A stretch of 64,000 nt of DNA from contig NC_049910.1 in NCBI RefSeq assembly GCF_001411555.2, forward strand, positions 36,123,250-36,187,249, written 5' to 3'. The translations under genes were made by a program, and so were the position numbers. The notes beneath the pieces were generated by a model that did no database searches, was not told where the DNA came from, and was given only the letters and a program-made list of their open reading frames with translations. Shown piece after piece: positions 14,301 through 26,540 of the stretch (position 1 is the stretch's first letter; each line of letters starts with the position of its first letter). This stretch comes from Juglans regia. Taxonomy: Eukaryota; Streptophyta; Magnoliopsida; Fagales; Juglandaceae.

Positions 14301-17123
14301 CTAACCGCATTGAGAGGTTACAAAGGGATTTCTTGCGGAGTGGATTGGGGAAGAGTTCAAATTTGATCTAGTTAATTGGTCAACTGTTTGTACTCCAATT
14401 TCTGAGGGAGGATTGGGGATTCGCCACTTGACGAAATTCAATCAAGCCCTATTAGGTAAATAGTTGTAGGAGTACCAATGCGAAAGGGGGGCCCTATAGA
14501 AGTCTGTTATAGATTCACAGTTTGGAAAGGCTTGGGGAGGATGGTGCTCGAATGAGGTACGAGGCACACATGGAGGGTGAGGGTGTGGAAATATATTAGG
14601 AGACATTGGGAGACCTTTCGAGGACATGAACATATTGTGGTGGGCGATGGTTCTCGTGTCAAATTTTGGTATGACAAATGGTGTGGTAACCATAGCCTCC
14701 AAGACACCTTCCTTGCCATGATGCAGCGATTGCCGATCTTTTGGTCTTTTCCAATGGCTCCCCTCAATGGAATATTGATTTCATTAAGGCAGCCCAAGAT
14801 TGGGAGTTGGAGACTATTACAAAGTTTTTTGCGGCATTATATTCAGTAAGTATGACAGGGGGCACCAGCGATAAGATGCACTAAGCCATTCCAAGAAAGG
14901 TAAGTTCATTGTTAGATCATTTTACCAAGTTCTAACGAGTCCGGTAATGACCATGTTCCAATGGAAGAGTATATGGCAGATGAAAGCTCCTTCAAAAGCG
15001 GCTTTTTTTGTTTGGACAATATCCTTACCACAAATAACTTAAGGAAATGCCGGGTAATAGTGCTGGATTGGTGTTGTATATGTAAGAAGCATGGGGAATC
15101 AATAGATCATTTGCTTTTACACTGCAAGGTGGCCAAGGCCATGTAGGGTATTTTTTTCACGAGAATCGAATTGTCATGGGTCATGCCTCTTAGATTGGTG
15201 GATTTTCTCGCAAGCTAGAGAGGCCTACAAGTGGCGGCCATCTGGCGAATGGTTCCTATATGTATGTGTTAGTGTATTTGGAGGGAGAGATGCTAGAAGC
15301 TTCGAAGATCGCGAGAGAACAACGGATGAGCTAAAAGTTTTCTTTTTTAAGTCATTGTTCTTATGGGCGGGACCATAGTTTGTAACGGACTAAATGTCCA
15401 TGACTTTCTATTTTCAATTGTAACCTCTTACTAGGTGCTTCTCATGTATACTACCTATGTACCTGGGCTTAGCCTCTTTCTATGAATAAAACTTTTTGAT
15501 TACCTATCAAAAAAAAAAATATATGATTTCATTATGTCCAAACAAATCCTAATAATAGACATGCACCATAACTACAAGATTGCAACTTATAAAAAAAAAA
15601 ACTACAAGATTGCAAATAGGATAATACATGCCTACCAGAGGAACAAATTGCCAATAAATGAAATTACACACAAATTAAACCAAGAAAAAAAGCAACAAAA
15701 TTAATCACAATCTTCATTAGGAAAGATAGAAATAATCTCAGTACCAGCTATCTCTTCAACCTGATCAGCCTTAACAATATGAACTCCACCCTTGAGACCA
15801 CTTTTGAATGTTCCCAAGCCTCTCCCACCAGCCAAAATTTGGCTTTTGACCACCAACTGTCCCAAAAAATAAAAGTTAGCATTCCTCTTTTTCCTTTCAT
15901 TGTAGATGGTTCTGAGAAGATGTATAAAAAGAGAAGGAAAAGTATTTTAAATATCCATCTGTTTATCATTCAAAACATAATGAACAAAGACCTCATTTGG
16001 GACTAATACAACTACATTGTATAACTTCCATTTTCTTGTAAAACGAATAATATACTTTTTTATAGGTAAGAACGAATAATATATTATAGGAGACATAGTT
16101 ATAATTTCATAATTTCCTAAATGTTCTCAGCAGCCACATTTAGGTCATTCTGTTCTTGAAATAAACTAATTTTTTAATCACATTTTTTGTAAGTAATTGC
16201 CTTATAAAAAATGTGGAGTATACAAGAGAGAGTACAGGAAAAAGGCGTGGCCCAAGCACTCAGGATTTATACTCATTGCATTACTCCCAATTACCTCACT
16301 CTGATTGGGAAATACATCCTGAATTGCCTTTTTTACTTCATCACCAGAAGAAACTGCGATGCCTTTTGGAACATTGATCCCATATTTGCTCATCAATTCA
16401 GCCCCCTACGATGCCAAAAAAATTAGTTAGTCGCCACATCCAATCAACATTTTCAAAAAATTAATAATTCAATGAAATTTACATGGCTGAACCAGCACAA
16501 AGTTCCACATATTTCTCATCAAAATTAATCTATCATATTTACCTATAAAAAAAATTAATCTATCACGAAAATGTACGACTGCAACTTGCTGTCCGTGCAC
16601 CAGAACCACGTTCAGTTTGTTTGCCGAGAAAATGCACGAAAGAAAAAGTAATACTCCAAAATAAATTTAAAGGAGAAATTTTTTTCACTATGTTAAGACC
16701 CTAAAGGAATCCTTTACCCTTTTTTATCAGTAAGGAAGACCTTAACCCTTCGGATTGTAACACGTTTGGTTAACCCTAATTGACAACAAAGATCGGTTAT
16801 TTGAAGTCTCGATTTTGTTATGGTTTCATGTTTTTTTCTACTTATCAAAAAAAAGATACCATAACAAAATGAACCGTATAACTCAAGTTCGTGTTTCAGT
16901 TTACCGAGTTTTTCTCCAAAACCAAACAGAGAAAGAAATCGGCCTAGCTCTGTGTATACACACATGTACGTGTCTGTGCGTTTGTGAAAGAGAAGGGGGA
17001 GTGAGAGGTATCCGGAGGGACCTGATACTCGTGTATGTTGAGACGGCGAAGTTGTTGTTGCTGCCATTTTCCGGCGACAGAGAGAGAGCGCAAGACGAGC
17101 TTGTTGAGCAATGCTCGCACCAT
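5331..17123 (-). CDS. SUCLA2: Succinate-CoA ligase [ADP-forming] subunit beta, mitochondrial
   Basis: Twelve exons on the minus strand, all with GT-AG borders and consistent phase: 17123-17022, 16405-16295, 15856-15745, 8278-8214, 7905-7828, 7686-7612, 7499-7347, 7235-7101, 6661-6497, 5971-5849, 5604-5533, 5408-5331. They encode 422 residues, close to the plant family length (about 421). Residues 1-26 are basic and Ser/Leu-rich, as in a mitochondrial presequence. The mature protein starts near RRLNIHEYQ. The ATP-grasp half includes [15 protein letters not shown]. The ligase half includes [44 protein letters not shown] and [15 protein letters not shown]. The enzyme is a TCA-cycle heterodimer that links succinyl-CoA to succinate with ADP phosphorylation in the matrix. 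Intron 3 is about 7.5 kb because a LINE sits in it; all exons remain intact. Exons 1-3 recur at 59013-60391. Confidence 0.96.
8279..9856. other. Distal part of ligase intron 3, before the LINE
   Basis: Non-coding intron sequence, AT-rich, with no recognisable element. The segment duplicated after the N gap begins inside it, at 9573. Confidence 0.6.
9857..15520 (+). mobile_element. L1-type LINE retrotransposon, near full-length, inactive
   Basis: About 5.66 kb, in sense opposite to the host gene, inside ligase intron 3. It ends in a poly-A tail (15509-15519) after the 3' tail 'ttgattacctatc'. It is flanked by an 11-bp target duplication: atataatttca at 9846-9856 and atatgatttca at 15521-15531 (10 of 11; copy 2 has 11 of 11). 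In order it holds ORF1 remnants with a frameshift (10000-10670), a GGGCTA/GGGCTT hexamer array (10786-10826), an ORF1 C-terminal remnant to about 11700, an AP endonuclease starting with [10 protein letters not shown] (about 11855-12600), reverse transcriptase (about 13150-14400) and a C-terminal CCHC-like finger ([18 protein letters not shown], about 15074). Several stops and frameshifts break ORF2, for example a TGA at 12222. The RT active site reads FADN rather than FADD (about 13909). Confidence 0.92.
10786..10826 (+). repeat. Telomere-like hexamer array (GGGCTA/GGGCTT)n inside the LINE
   Basis: Seven tandem hexamers, first GGGCTA, then GGGCTT. The second LINE copy has three fewer units at the same place (about 53866-53894), which is the 18-bp offset between copies. 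It differs from the plant telomere repeat TTTAGGG. Confidence 0.85.
15532..15744. other. Proximal part of ligase intron 3
   Basis: Intron sequence between the LINE 3' target duplication and exon 3. It contains a short local repeat of 'actacaagattgcaa' at about 15570 and 15600. Nothing coding. Confidence 0.6.
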
Positions 17124-17371
17124 TCTTCCAGTAATCCTTGAAGATCGGCCAGAGAGGTCAGTGCGAAACCCTGGACAGAGAGCTCCCAGACCCGACCGCG
17201 CACACAGAGAAGAGAGAGAGAGAGATTGCCGGAGACGGAGACGGAGACGGAGGCGGATCCGGTTAAAGTAGGAGGAAAACGGACGGAACCTATATGCTAT
17301 TTCTTTTCTTTTCTGATTTTTCAATCATCTTTCTATTTTCATTTTGCGAATTTTCTTCGGTACTTTTCATG
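17124..17371 (-). promoter_or_regulatory. Promoter-proximal region and 5' leader of the succinate-CoA ligase gene
   Basis: Directly upstream of the start codon on the minus strand. It includes a GA/CT-rich stretch (17206-17225) and tandem GGAGAC repeats (about 17230-17250), common in plant 5' leaders. No clear TATA box. The hAT-like element begins 257 bp upstream of the ATG and so may lie inside or next to the promoter. Confidence 0.45.
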
Positions 17372-17379
17372 GTCAAAAG

Positions 17380-18047
17380 TAGGGGTGGTGCCCCGCCCGA
17401 CTTCCGCCCCGCCCCCGCATGGGCGGGCGGCCGGGCGGGCTAACCCGCTCCGCCTATGTGGGGGCAGGGTCCCCCTCCCCACATAAAGAGGGCATAGCGG
17501 GGGTGGGGGGCGAGATGACCCCAGCGGGGCCCCGTCCCGCCCCCGCCCCACATTAAAAAAAAAAAATTATTTATATATATTAAATAAATATATTGTATAT
17601 AGATATATACAATTTATAAAAGACTTGAAATTATATTCAAGTCATTGGATTGCTTTGGCCTACTAAGTCCCACATTGCTTAAAGATGACTATTGTATTGC
17701 CTTGACCTCCTATATAAAGATTGGCCTAGGAGGTCAAATCAATCTAAAATCTAACTCTAATGAGTTTAATTTTTTTTTTATATTTATAAATTTTAATTTA
17801 TTATTTAAATTATATTATAATTTTGGTCTAAAAAAATATTTTTAGACCAAAAAATTTTTTTTTTAACATAATGGCTGGGGGCGGGGCGGATGGGGGTTTT
17901 TTCCCCGCCCCCGCCTCCCGGGGGTGGGGGGCGGGGCGGATGGGGGTTTTTCCCCCGCCCCCGCCTCCCGGGGGCGGGGGGCGGGGCGGGGGAAAAACTC
18001 CCAACACCCGCATGGTGCGGGGCCGCCCCATGCGGGTAGCACCCCTA
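17380..18047. mobile_element. hAT-like non-autonomous element with GC-rich arms
   Basis: 668 bp. The ends are TAGGGGTGGTGC and (inverted) GCACCCCTA. It is flanked by an 8-bp target duplication, gtcaaaag (17372-17379) and gccaaaag (18048-18055), 7 of 8 matching. The 170-bp arms are almost pure G/C, and the right arm has a 50-bp tandem duplication (17881-17930 and 17931-17980). The middle is very AT-rich and carries a perfect hairpin around 17823-17854 (ttggtctaaaaa / tttttagaccaa). No transposase. The 8-bp duplication and TAGGGGTG ends are as expected for the hAT superfamily. Confidence 0.85.
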
Positions 18048-18291
18048 GCCAAAAGAAGGAAGAAAGAATAATACAATTACATCGTTTTATTTTGTTCCTT
18101 TATTAATTAAAAAAATTATTATTAATATATTGATATATTTTTTATTTTTTAAAAATATTTAAGAATGTTAACAAAATATAAAAACAAAAAATAAAAATAA
18201 AACTTTTACCAGTGGACATGACACATTAGCACTCTAAAAGAAATAACACTATACTAGATTATAAATTACAAAAATGCTCGTGATTAAATAT

Positions 18292-19005
18292 TTTTTTTTA
18301 TAAATAAACGGTAGTATTAATAGGAATAAGCAAAGCTCAAATATACAAGGAAGTATACAAGAGATAAAACTTATCTAGTTTACTATAAAAGAAACAAGAA
18401 AATCATGCACATTTAGACCATTAAAATCTACAGCAATAGCCTAAAGAAATAAGGTAAGGAAAAATAAAGCTCTAAGTTCCTCTATTGTCCACTCCTTGTC
18501 TTCAAATGTCCACTCGTTACGCTCTCGCCATAAATACCACATAATGCAGATATGAACCATCTTCCACACAGTTTTGATTTGTGGCGCACCACCCGACATT
18601 ACCCAACTAGCCAATAACTCTACCACTGTAGCAGACATCACTCAGTTTAACTCTATTCGACTAAACATTTCGCTCCATAAGTCGCTAGCTGTCTCACAAT
18701 GTAACAAAAGATGATACACTGTCTCTCTAGCTTTCTTGCACATACAACACCATTTTGGAATAATTACCCAACGCTTTCACAGATTATCAATAGTCAGAAT
18801 CTTACCCAGGGTCATTGTCCAAGTGAAAAATAGTGTTTTGGAAAGTGCCTTATTCTTCCACAATCTTCTCCAAGAGAAATGAGTGTTTGGGAGCAAAGTA
18901 AGTGATTGATAGAAGGAGCGGATCGAGTAGATACCCTTACCTGCAAGCGTCCACCACAGCTTATCTTCACGCAAACCAGACAACTTCGAAGAGTACACTC
19001 GGCTG

Positions 19006-19053
<48 letters not shown>

Positions 19054-22000
19054 CCTCAAAACTATTTATTTCCTAATCTTGAGTTGCTCTACTAGAAGTG
19101 ACATTCCAATGGACTTGGTCCCCTAAACGAATCATGGGATCCACCCCCAAAGCTTCTTGATCACATGCCACTCGGAAAACAAATGGAAAATCATCCACTA
19201 AAGCCTCCTCCTCATACCAAATGTCCCTCCAAAATTAAACGAGTACATTCTCCCACCATAAATTTAGTATGACGAATGAACACCTCCCACCCATGTCTTA
19301 TACGCTTCCAAACCCCCAACCCATAGGACCCATTCCCCTCTCTAGTATACCAACCCCCCATAACCTACCATATTTGCAATCAACCACTAATTTCCATAGG
19401 GCTCTCGGTTCCAAATTGTATCTCCAAAGTCATTTCCCAAGCAGTGCCTGATTAAAGGTTCTCAAGTTCTTTATCTCCAACCCACCTGAAAGGATTGGTC
19501 TGTACACCTGATCCCAACTAACTAGGTGAAACTTGAATTCATCTCTCATCCCACTCCATAAGAAGTCACGATAAAGTTTTTCAATCCGCACCGCCATGCT
19601 AGCTGGAATTGGAAATAAAGACAGAAAGTAGGTAAGTTAGAGAAAGTACTCTTGATAAGAGTCACCCGGCCTCCTTTCGACAAATACAATCTCTTCCACA
19701 CTGTCAATTTTCACTATTTTCCCAATAATTGTACCCCAAATAGATAAAGCTTGTGATGCAGCCCCTAACGATAGTCCCAAATAAGTCATAAGGAGAGAAG
19801 TGACCTTACACCCAAGTGTGCTAACCAATTGCTGAGTAGTACTGAAGGTCCCAACCGGCACTAACTTTGATTTATCAAAGTTCACTCTCAAGCCTGACGT
19901 TGCTTCAAAACATCGGAGCAGCGCCTTCAGAGCCCTAAGATGATCTTGTTCTGCATCACAGAAAATTAGTGTGTCATCTACAAATAGTAGGTGGGAAACC
20001 GAGATAGGGCCCCTCTGTGGATCACCCACTGAAAAACTAGCCATCAAACCATGGTTAACCACAGCCGACAACATCCTACTCAAGGCCTCCATGACGATAA
20101 CAAAAAGAAAGGGGGATAGGGGGTCTCCCTGTCTTAGGCCTCGAGAGCTGTTGAAGAGACCCTCTGGATTGCCATCGATCAAAACTGAGAATCTTGCCGT
20201 TGAAATGCACCATCTGATTCACATACACCATTTCTCTCCAAAGCCACATCTTTTTAGTAAATACAAGAGAAATTCTCAGTTCACATGATTATATGTTTTT
20301 TCCATATCTAGCTTACAAATAATCCCTGGAGTGCCAGACTTAAGTCTACTATCTAGACATTCATTGGCTATTACGACAGAATCAAGGATTTGACGACCCC
20401 TGACAAAAGCATCTGGTGGCTTCGAGATTAGTGAATCTATGGCCACCCGTAACCTGTTTGTAAGCACCTTGGAAATGATTTTGTATACACCGTTTATGAG
20501 GCTAATGATTTCGAACACTTTGGGTTTATTCGGAATCAAGGAAATAAATGTAGCATTCAGGCTTTTCTTGAATTTCCCAACCAAGAATAGCTCCCGGAAC
20601 ACATTCATAATGTCCTCTTTCACCACCTCCCAACATGTTTGAAAAAACCCCATCGAGAAGCCGTTCGGGCCTGTGCTTTATCCTTCACCATCTTACGGAC
20701 TACATCAAATACCTTTTCTTCCTCAAAAGATCTTTCCAACCAAGACGATGTCTAAAGCTCAAGGGAGTCAAAACCAAGTCCATCTAATTTTGGCCTCCAA
20801 CCCTCTCCTTTTGTAAAAATATGTTCATAGAAATTCACCACATGTTATCGGATCTCAAGAACCTCTATGCAATCTCTACCATTGATTTTCAGCATCTCAA
20901 TAGTATTATTTCTCCAATGAGAGTTATCCACTTTATGAAAGAATTTTGTGCTTCAATCCCTTTCTTTCAACCAAAGTGCTCTTGACTTCTGTCGCCAAGA
21001 AATCTCCTCTAACGATATAACCCTTTCCAACTCTAAGGTCGACTTTGCCTTATATGAGACTTCTTCTAAGGTGAGAGCTCTATCTTCAATGATCCCCTCA
21101 AGATTCTGTAATTCATCTATTAGAGATTTCTTTTGCTCCCCTATGTTTCCAAAAGTTTGGAAATTCCAAAACTTTAAATCTTCCTTTAACGCTTTCAATT
21201 TGCCTGTAAGTATATAAGTGGGGGTACCATAAAACTGATAAGAAGACCACCAAAGCCTTATCCTGTCCACGAAGCCTTCACTTTTAAACCACATATTTTC
21301 GAACTTGAAATAGCGAAAACCTCCTTAAATACCGTCTCCATCTAACAATATGGGAAAGTGATCCGAACATAGGCGCGACAATCTCTTCTAACATACCACC
21401 AGATAATGATTTTTTAAACCGGTGATATTAAGAATCTGTCCAGTCGAGACCACGTTTGACTATTAGACCAAATAAAGGGACCACCTACTAGTGGAAGATC
21501 CACCAAGTTCAAGTCAAATATGCAATCCAAAAATTATACCATGGCTGGATGTAACTGACTATTTTTAGATTTTTTACTGGGGAACCTTGCTACATTAAAA
21601 TCACCACCTGTGCACCAAGGGAGGTCCCACCAGCTATAAATACCAGCAAGTTCTTCCCACAACCGCCTTCTGATATTGTCAACATTCAGTCCAAAGATGC
21701 CTGCAAAAGCCCACAAGAAATTATCCTCCACCATTTTAAAAGAACATGCCACTATAAATTCCCCTACAAACTCTATTTTCTCCACGACTCTTTTATCCCA
21801 CATCATCAAAATACCACTTGATGCCCCATCCGAAGCCAAAAAGACCCAATATGCATATGGGCAACCTCACACACTTCTCACTAGTTTTCTAGTCACCAAT
21901 TTCAGCTTAGTTTCTTGTAGACAAACGATGTCCGCCTTCCATTCCCAGAGCAAATTTTTTATGTGCAAGCGTTTATTAACCTCGTTCAACCCACGAATGT

Positions 22001-22400
22001 TCCAAGACACAATTTTCGACTTCATAAAGAAACAACAGTTCATTTCCCTTTAGACCTATCACGGCTTGAGCTACCCTCATTCAATGACCAATTAAATCTC
22101 TTATACCCCTCTATTTCTTGGAACCAGCTTTCTTAGACTGAGAATGACTCGCCTCAATGGTCGTGAGGAGGGTCATAAACTATTCTTCGTATCCCACACA
22201 CTCCATGCCCACAACATGTTAGATGTCTTTTACCTTTTGAAACACCCAATCAGATAACTCAAGTTCAATCGGTAACAAGCAATTCAGTGGAAAAGGCTCC
22301 CTCAAGGCAGATTGCATCATTTCCATTCCACCACAACACCCATAGTGATCACAACTAAATCCTCATTAACCTCCATAAACCCCTAAGGTAGCCCCACGAC
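18292..22400 (-). mobile_element. L1-type LINE retrotransposon, broken, minus strand
   Basis: Read on the minus strand. It holds part of an ORF1 (about 22040-22400), an endonuclease (21500-22050, including WAFAGIFG and CTGGDFNVARF), a reverse transcriptase (19640-20680, with [13 protein letters not shown] and the active-site FVDD), and a C-terminal finger (CCMCKKARETVYHLLLHC, about 18730). A 3' tail ends in poly-A, seen as poly-T at 18292-18300. Stops and frameshifts separate the parts. A 47-base homopolymer (A on +) interrupts the region at 19006-19052. The 5' end and target duplication were not found, so the right border is approximate. It is related to but clearly distinct from the LINE at 9857. 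Confidence 0.85.
19006..19052. repeat. 47-base A homopolymer within the minus-strand LINE
   Basis: An uninterrupted run of 47 A on the + strand. In LINE orientation it is poly-T within the stretch between RT and the C-terminal domain. The corresponding run in the second copy (62274-62320) also has exactly 47 A. Confidence 0.95.
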
Positions 22401-22507
22401 TATGTTTCCCGTTTAGTAGGATAGTAAACAGAAAACACGTGTGGCAAAAACAAACATTAGCTATAACCCATGTTTCCACGTGTTTGTATCATTACTCAAT
22501 AAATTAA

Positions 22508-22705
22508 GGCTCTCTTGGGATTTAGAGATGGTTTCATCTCATCTCATTATTACAATTTTTTCAAATTCTCACACAAAATATAATAAACAATTTAACTTTT
22601 TCAAATCTCAAAATAATAATAATATTAAAAAATAATATTCTAATAATATTTTATTCAACTCATCTAAAACTATCTCATCTCATCTTACTATCCAAACCAG
22701 CTCTA
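22508..22705. mobile_element. Palindromic MITE, 'ATCTCATCTC' family
   Basis: About 200 bp. The left arm has 'gatggtttcatctcatctc', the right arm 'atctcatcttactatccaaaccag', and the centre is AT-rich. Same family as 27119-27304, 39390-39570, 40285-40455, 46300-46460 and the truncated copies at 31338-31483 and 52215-52529. Confidence 0.65.
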
Positions 22706-23971
22706 AGTTGGTAATCCTAATCTATCCCAAGTTGTCATGTTTTGAAATTTACTTATACATAATCATCTATTTTTAATGATTTTGACACTTCAGAAATAAT
22801 ATATTTAATAATACTTATATTTAACCAAAAATAAACTTTAGCCACTTTATAGTGAATAGCATTAAATGAAATCTTAACAGAGTTATTCTATTTTCAAGTC
22901 GATGTGTAAAATACACCATTCACATAACTTAAATAATAAAATTTAATTTGTAATATTTAAATTTTAAGATTTATCTTCCAAAATATTATGTTATATAAAC
23001 ATTTACTATATGTGCTCTACTACATAGCAACTTGAAAATAAATTTCCCATATAACAAACTAATTTATCATATCTAAATAAAGCCACTACCAACCGGTACG
23101 GGTAAACAATAAAACCAACCATCCTTGTCTTTACAGAATGGATAGTATAAGAACGTGGCCTTTTATTTTCCTCAATTCTATATAATCCTTGAGGTCAGCA
23201 AATTTTTGAAGCGTACCAATTTTGTTTATCACGAACATGTAAAGTCGAAATGACATTACTTGACAAGAGTCTTGGTCCTAGAACAATTTTCTAACAAATC
23301 CATCAGGCCTGGACTCCAGCTTAAGACACTACTCTGGTAAGTTTCAAGACCCAAAATCCCAGCCAATCCATCAAGGTCTTAATTTGTCCAGGAATAATGA
23401 ATACAGGATGGGAACAAGTATGTAAGACGAGGAATTGCCAACAAGAAGACCTTAAGAATCTGTAATGCAAAATAGGAGGGCTATATGAGAGAGAGAGTTC
23501 AACCAAAATCATATAGTTACATCAACGGGATCCTATAAATAATTGAAGAAAACTCCCAATCACAGAGTGGATATTCAACAACCCATGTTAACTTCTGATT
23601 TCCAACGACTTTTTCCATTGGTATCAGCCTGTGTTTCACACTCATTCTCATCAAACAGCAGGGTCACAAGAACAAAGGAGATAGGCTAACTTAAAAACTG
23701 TCTCTGGACATGAAGATTGCACGGCAAATTTCACTAGATGACAATTCCAAATCAGGGATCGGCGCAAGGGACGAATGAGCTATTGCACCAGACAAACAGC
23801 TTTGACCTGGCAATTAACCTGCATTTCAAGGAATTACAAAAGCAATCGTCCAAAAGAAAAGAAAGCAGTATCAGGAGGAACAATGAAGTCCTGTACATTA
23901 TAAAAACAGCAAAGAAAATGCAAGAGAGAAATAGATTTGCAGTAGTTTTGGATAAAGTACCTACAAGGGCA
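22706..23971. other. Intergenic / 3' region of MRL7
   Basis: AT-rich sequence with no supportable ORF. The part adjoining 23972 should include the MRL7 3' untranslated region. Confidence 0.45.
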
Positions 23972-26077
23972 TTAATAAGGTGGAGCTAAAGCCGTCACAT
24001 CAATCCATGAAGGCCTCTTAGCATTATAGTAGAAATGTGCAATCATTTGGACCAACTCATCTGCTGTCCTGAACTCTGCCAAGGTACATATACAGTTTTA
24101 TGGCCGGAAAAGAACTTTACAGATTCATTGTTTGGTAGCATCTGAACAAAATCGTGCTTATTATAAGTATAGAGAGCAGAACTCAAAAATTTCACCTTTC
24201 TCCCGGTACAAGATCCTGTTCCCTCGTAAGAATAAAATCTGGGGGCCTTCTCTAGCCTTAAGAGCATATGCCAAATCTCTCTCAATATTGATGTCTATCT
24301 TAACTGACTGTTACCAGGAAATTCCAGAGCATTAACATCATTACATACACGCGGAAAAACATATCAAGGAAAATCAATCTGATTGGTTAACAGCAATGTA
24401 GGAAACAATACTAATATTACGATGCCAAAATTTAAATTTTTGCTACTCAAGGCCCTATTAGAAGCAATATGTGGACTAGTTTAGTTGATCTTTTTCTTTA
24501 ACGGAGGCCTTTGAAAGTTTACTGCTCATAAAGTCACTTGTCTTCTGAATTTCTTTTATTTCTCAGCAAACAGTATGAAGGGTCACCAAACATGTAAGGC
24601 AGTGTTTATCCATAGATTATCAATGAACCATATAGAACTTCGAGAAAAGTGTAGAGGACAAATGAGAAGTTTGATATACCCGTGGAGGCAATCGATCTTG
24701 AGCACTCCAATATACCTGAAGTGCCTTTTCTAGCTCTTTCAAAGCCTTCCAGTTATCAGCTGCCCTGTGAAAAGAACGATAAAATGTGAACCATGACAAT
24801 AATCAACTGAAACAGGGGAAACAAGAAAAACAGAAACAAAATTTAAGTTTTTTTTTTAAAAAAAAAAAAGAAAAGAAAAGAAAGAAAAGACATGAATTGC
24901 ATCAACTTCTCCCATATCCCTAATTTTGTTCATAGTGCCCATATACGCATATACAGTCATTTAGACCTCCCTAGTTCTACATTATTCAAGTGTTACTTCC
25001 TTGATCAACATTTTGCTCCACATATAAAATACAAAGCAACATGTTACACCCGCTATCTTTCCATTAAACCAAAGAAAAATTGCCAACATAGATGAAGAGA
25101 TGCACCAACCTATGCATATGCTTATTAATAAATAAATGTGTATGTATGCATGCATCTATGTGAATTGCACTAGCACAGATTCCCTTATCCAAATCCGTCA
25201 CTCAGTACACAACAACTAAGGCTGCAGTTAATAAAGGCAAAAAAGATCATCCAGCCAATACAAGGATGCAATAAGAAAGTTTTATAGCAAAGGCTTGCAA
25301 GACAATCCTAGTCCTGCTTAATCACCTGTTGTATCTTTCAAAAACAAGAACAATGAGCGGGCTAGGATGAAAAGCGAAGCTCTCCCACTCCAGACAATTG
25401 ATCTCCTTTACCCAGTTATCATCAACCTCTCCTTCCCAGTCAATCTCAAAACCATCTTCCCCCACAACATTCTTAATTGAGTGCTGCTCAAAATACTCCG
25501 ACGCTCTAATCCCCCACCCCACATCCGCATCAAGTGGCCAACTTGCACTTTCCTCCTCAACCACCATCTTCTTCTTTCCTCTTCCACCACCACCACCACT
25601 GACACCATCCCCGTCTTCGTTATCATCTTCATCACTATCACTTTCAACCTTGTCATCCTCAACTCTGTCCTTCATTACCTTTTCGTTATTCTCAAACACC
25701 TCTGGGTTCTGCTCTCGGATTGATGTAAATGTCCGTTGAAGCGAGTCACGCACGAAATCTTCAACCGCAGCAGCTTCACTCCTGCGGCCACGCCTCGGCT
25801 TCCTTGGGATAGTCACTGGGTACGTCATAGACCCACCAGGATTCTCATCATTGTCATTCTGCGTAGCTTCAACTTCGGCTTTCAGGCGGCGGCGAGTTGT
25901 TTTCTTAGGTTTAGATTTGGGATTGTAATTTGAATCGAGTTCAGGGTCAGGTACCGTGTCCGACTTCCTTGCAACACAAGAAAGAGATGAAGTAGGCCTA
26001 GCAGTAGGATTCTGAAAAGAAAACGATTTAAAAGGTGGGAACGATTTGGGAATTGTAGAAGCGTGAAGGAACGACAT
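23972..26077 (-). CDS. MRL7: Thioredoxin-like fold protein MRL7, chloroplastic (SVR4/ECB1 type)
   Basis: Four exons on the minus strand: 26077-25326, 24764-24680, 24307-24196 and 24075-23972. All junctions are GT-AG and in phase, giving 350 residues and ending at TAA. Residues 1-40 are Ser/Thr/Pro-rich with few acids, as in a plastid transit peptide. A basic stretch ([19 protein letters not shown]) precedes an acidic Asp/Glu run and a poly-Gly spacer. The conserved core follows: [42 protein letters not shown], then [32 protein letters not shown] and [20 protein letters not shown]. In Arabidopsis this family is needed for chloroplast development and plastid-encoded RNA polymerase activity. The core resembles a thioredoxin fold but no CxxC is seen. 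A paralogue (MRL7L) exists in plants; which of the two this is rests on overall resemblance. No defects seen. Confidence 0.9.
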
Positions 26078-26504
26078 TTTCTCAAATCCAGAACAGAGAA
26101 ATCAGTCAGAGTTCAGAAATGACACTTGAAACCCAACAGAATGGCAAGAGAATTGTAGACTACAAGGAGAAAGTATAAGAACCCCAGGAATTTACCCGTA
26201 GATGGGATTGATTAGGGTTTAATTAAGGACGGGAAAGGCACAGAACTCGGACGAAATGACAATCAAGCTCGGCGTAGTTCCAGAATTCAGACCAATCCAA
26301 AATGGGGGATTTCGGGGGTAATAGAATTGGGCGGCAGGTCACCAGACCGGCCCAACCGCCCGGTCCGTTAGGTGGCAGGAATCAGCGATTCAGCAGACTA
26401 CTGCGAGCGCCTAAAACTCATACTATAAATTAATTTAAAAACATTAACTCTAATTTATTTACCTCCACAGTTCTTTTACTCCTCCTCCAGATAAAATTAG
26501 AACG

Positions 26505-26540
<36 letters not shown>

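Noticed and set aside
16944..17324. 126-codon minus-strand ORF taken as a whole gene
   Set aside because: Only its middle (the ATG at 17123 to the donor at 17022) is ligase exon 1. The extra codons before and after are leader and intron.
17828..18076. Gly/Pro-rich ORFs on both strands in the GC-rich block
   Set aside because: They are by-products of G/C runs in a transposon arm; low complexity in every frame.
25398..25739. Plus-strand 113-codon Ser/Pro-rich ORF
   Set aside because: It is the antisense shadow of MRL7 exon 1, whose minus-strand frame has clear family motifs.
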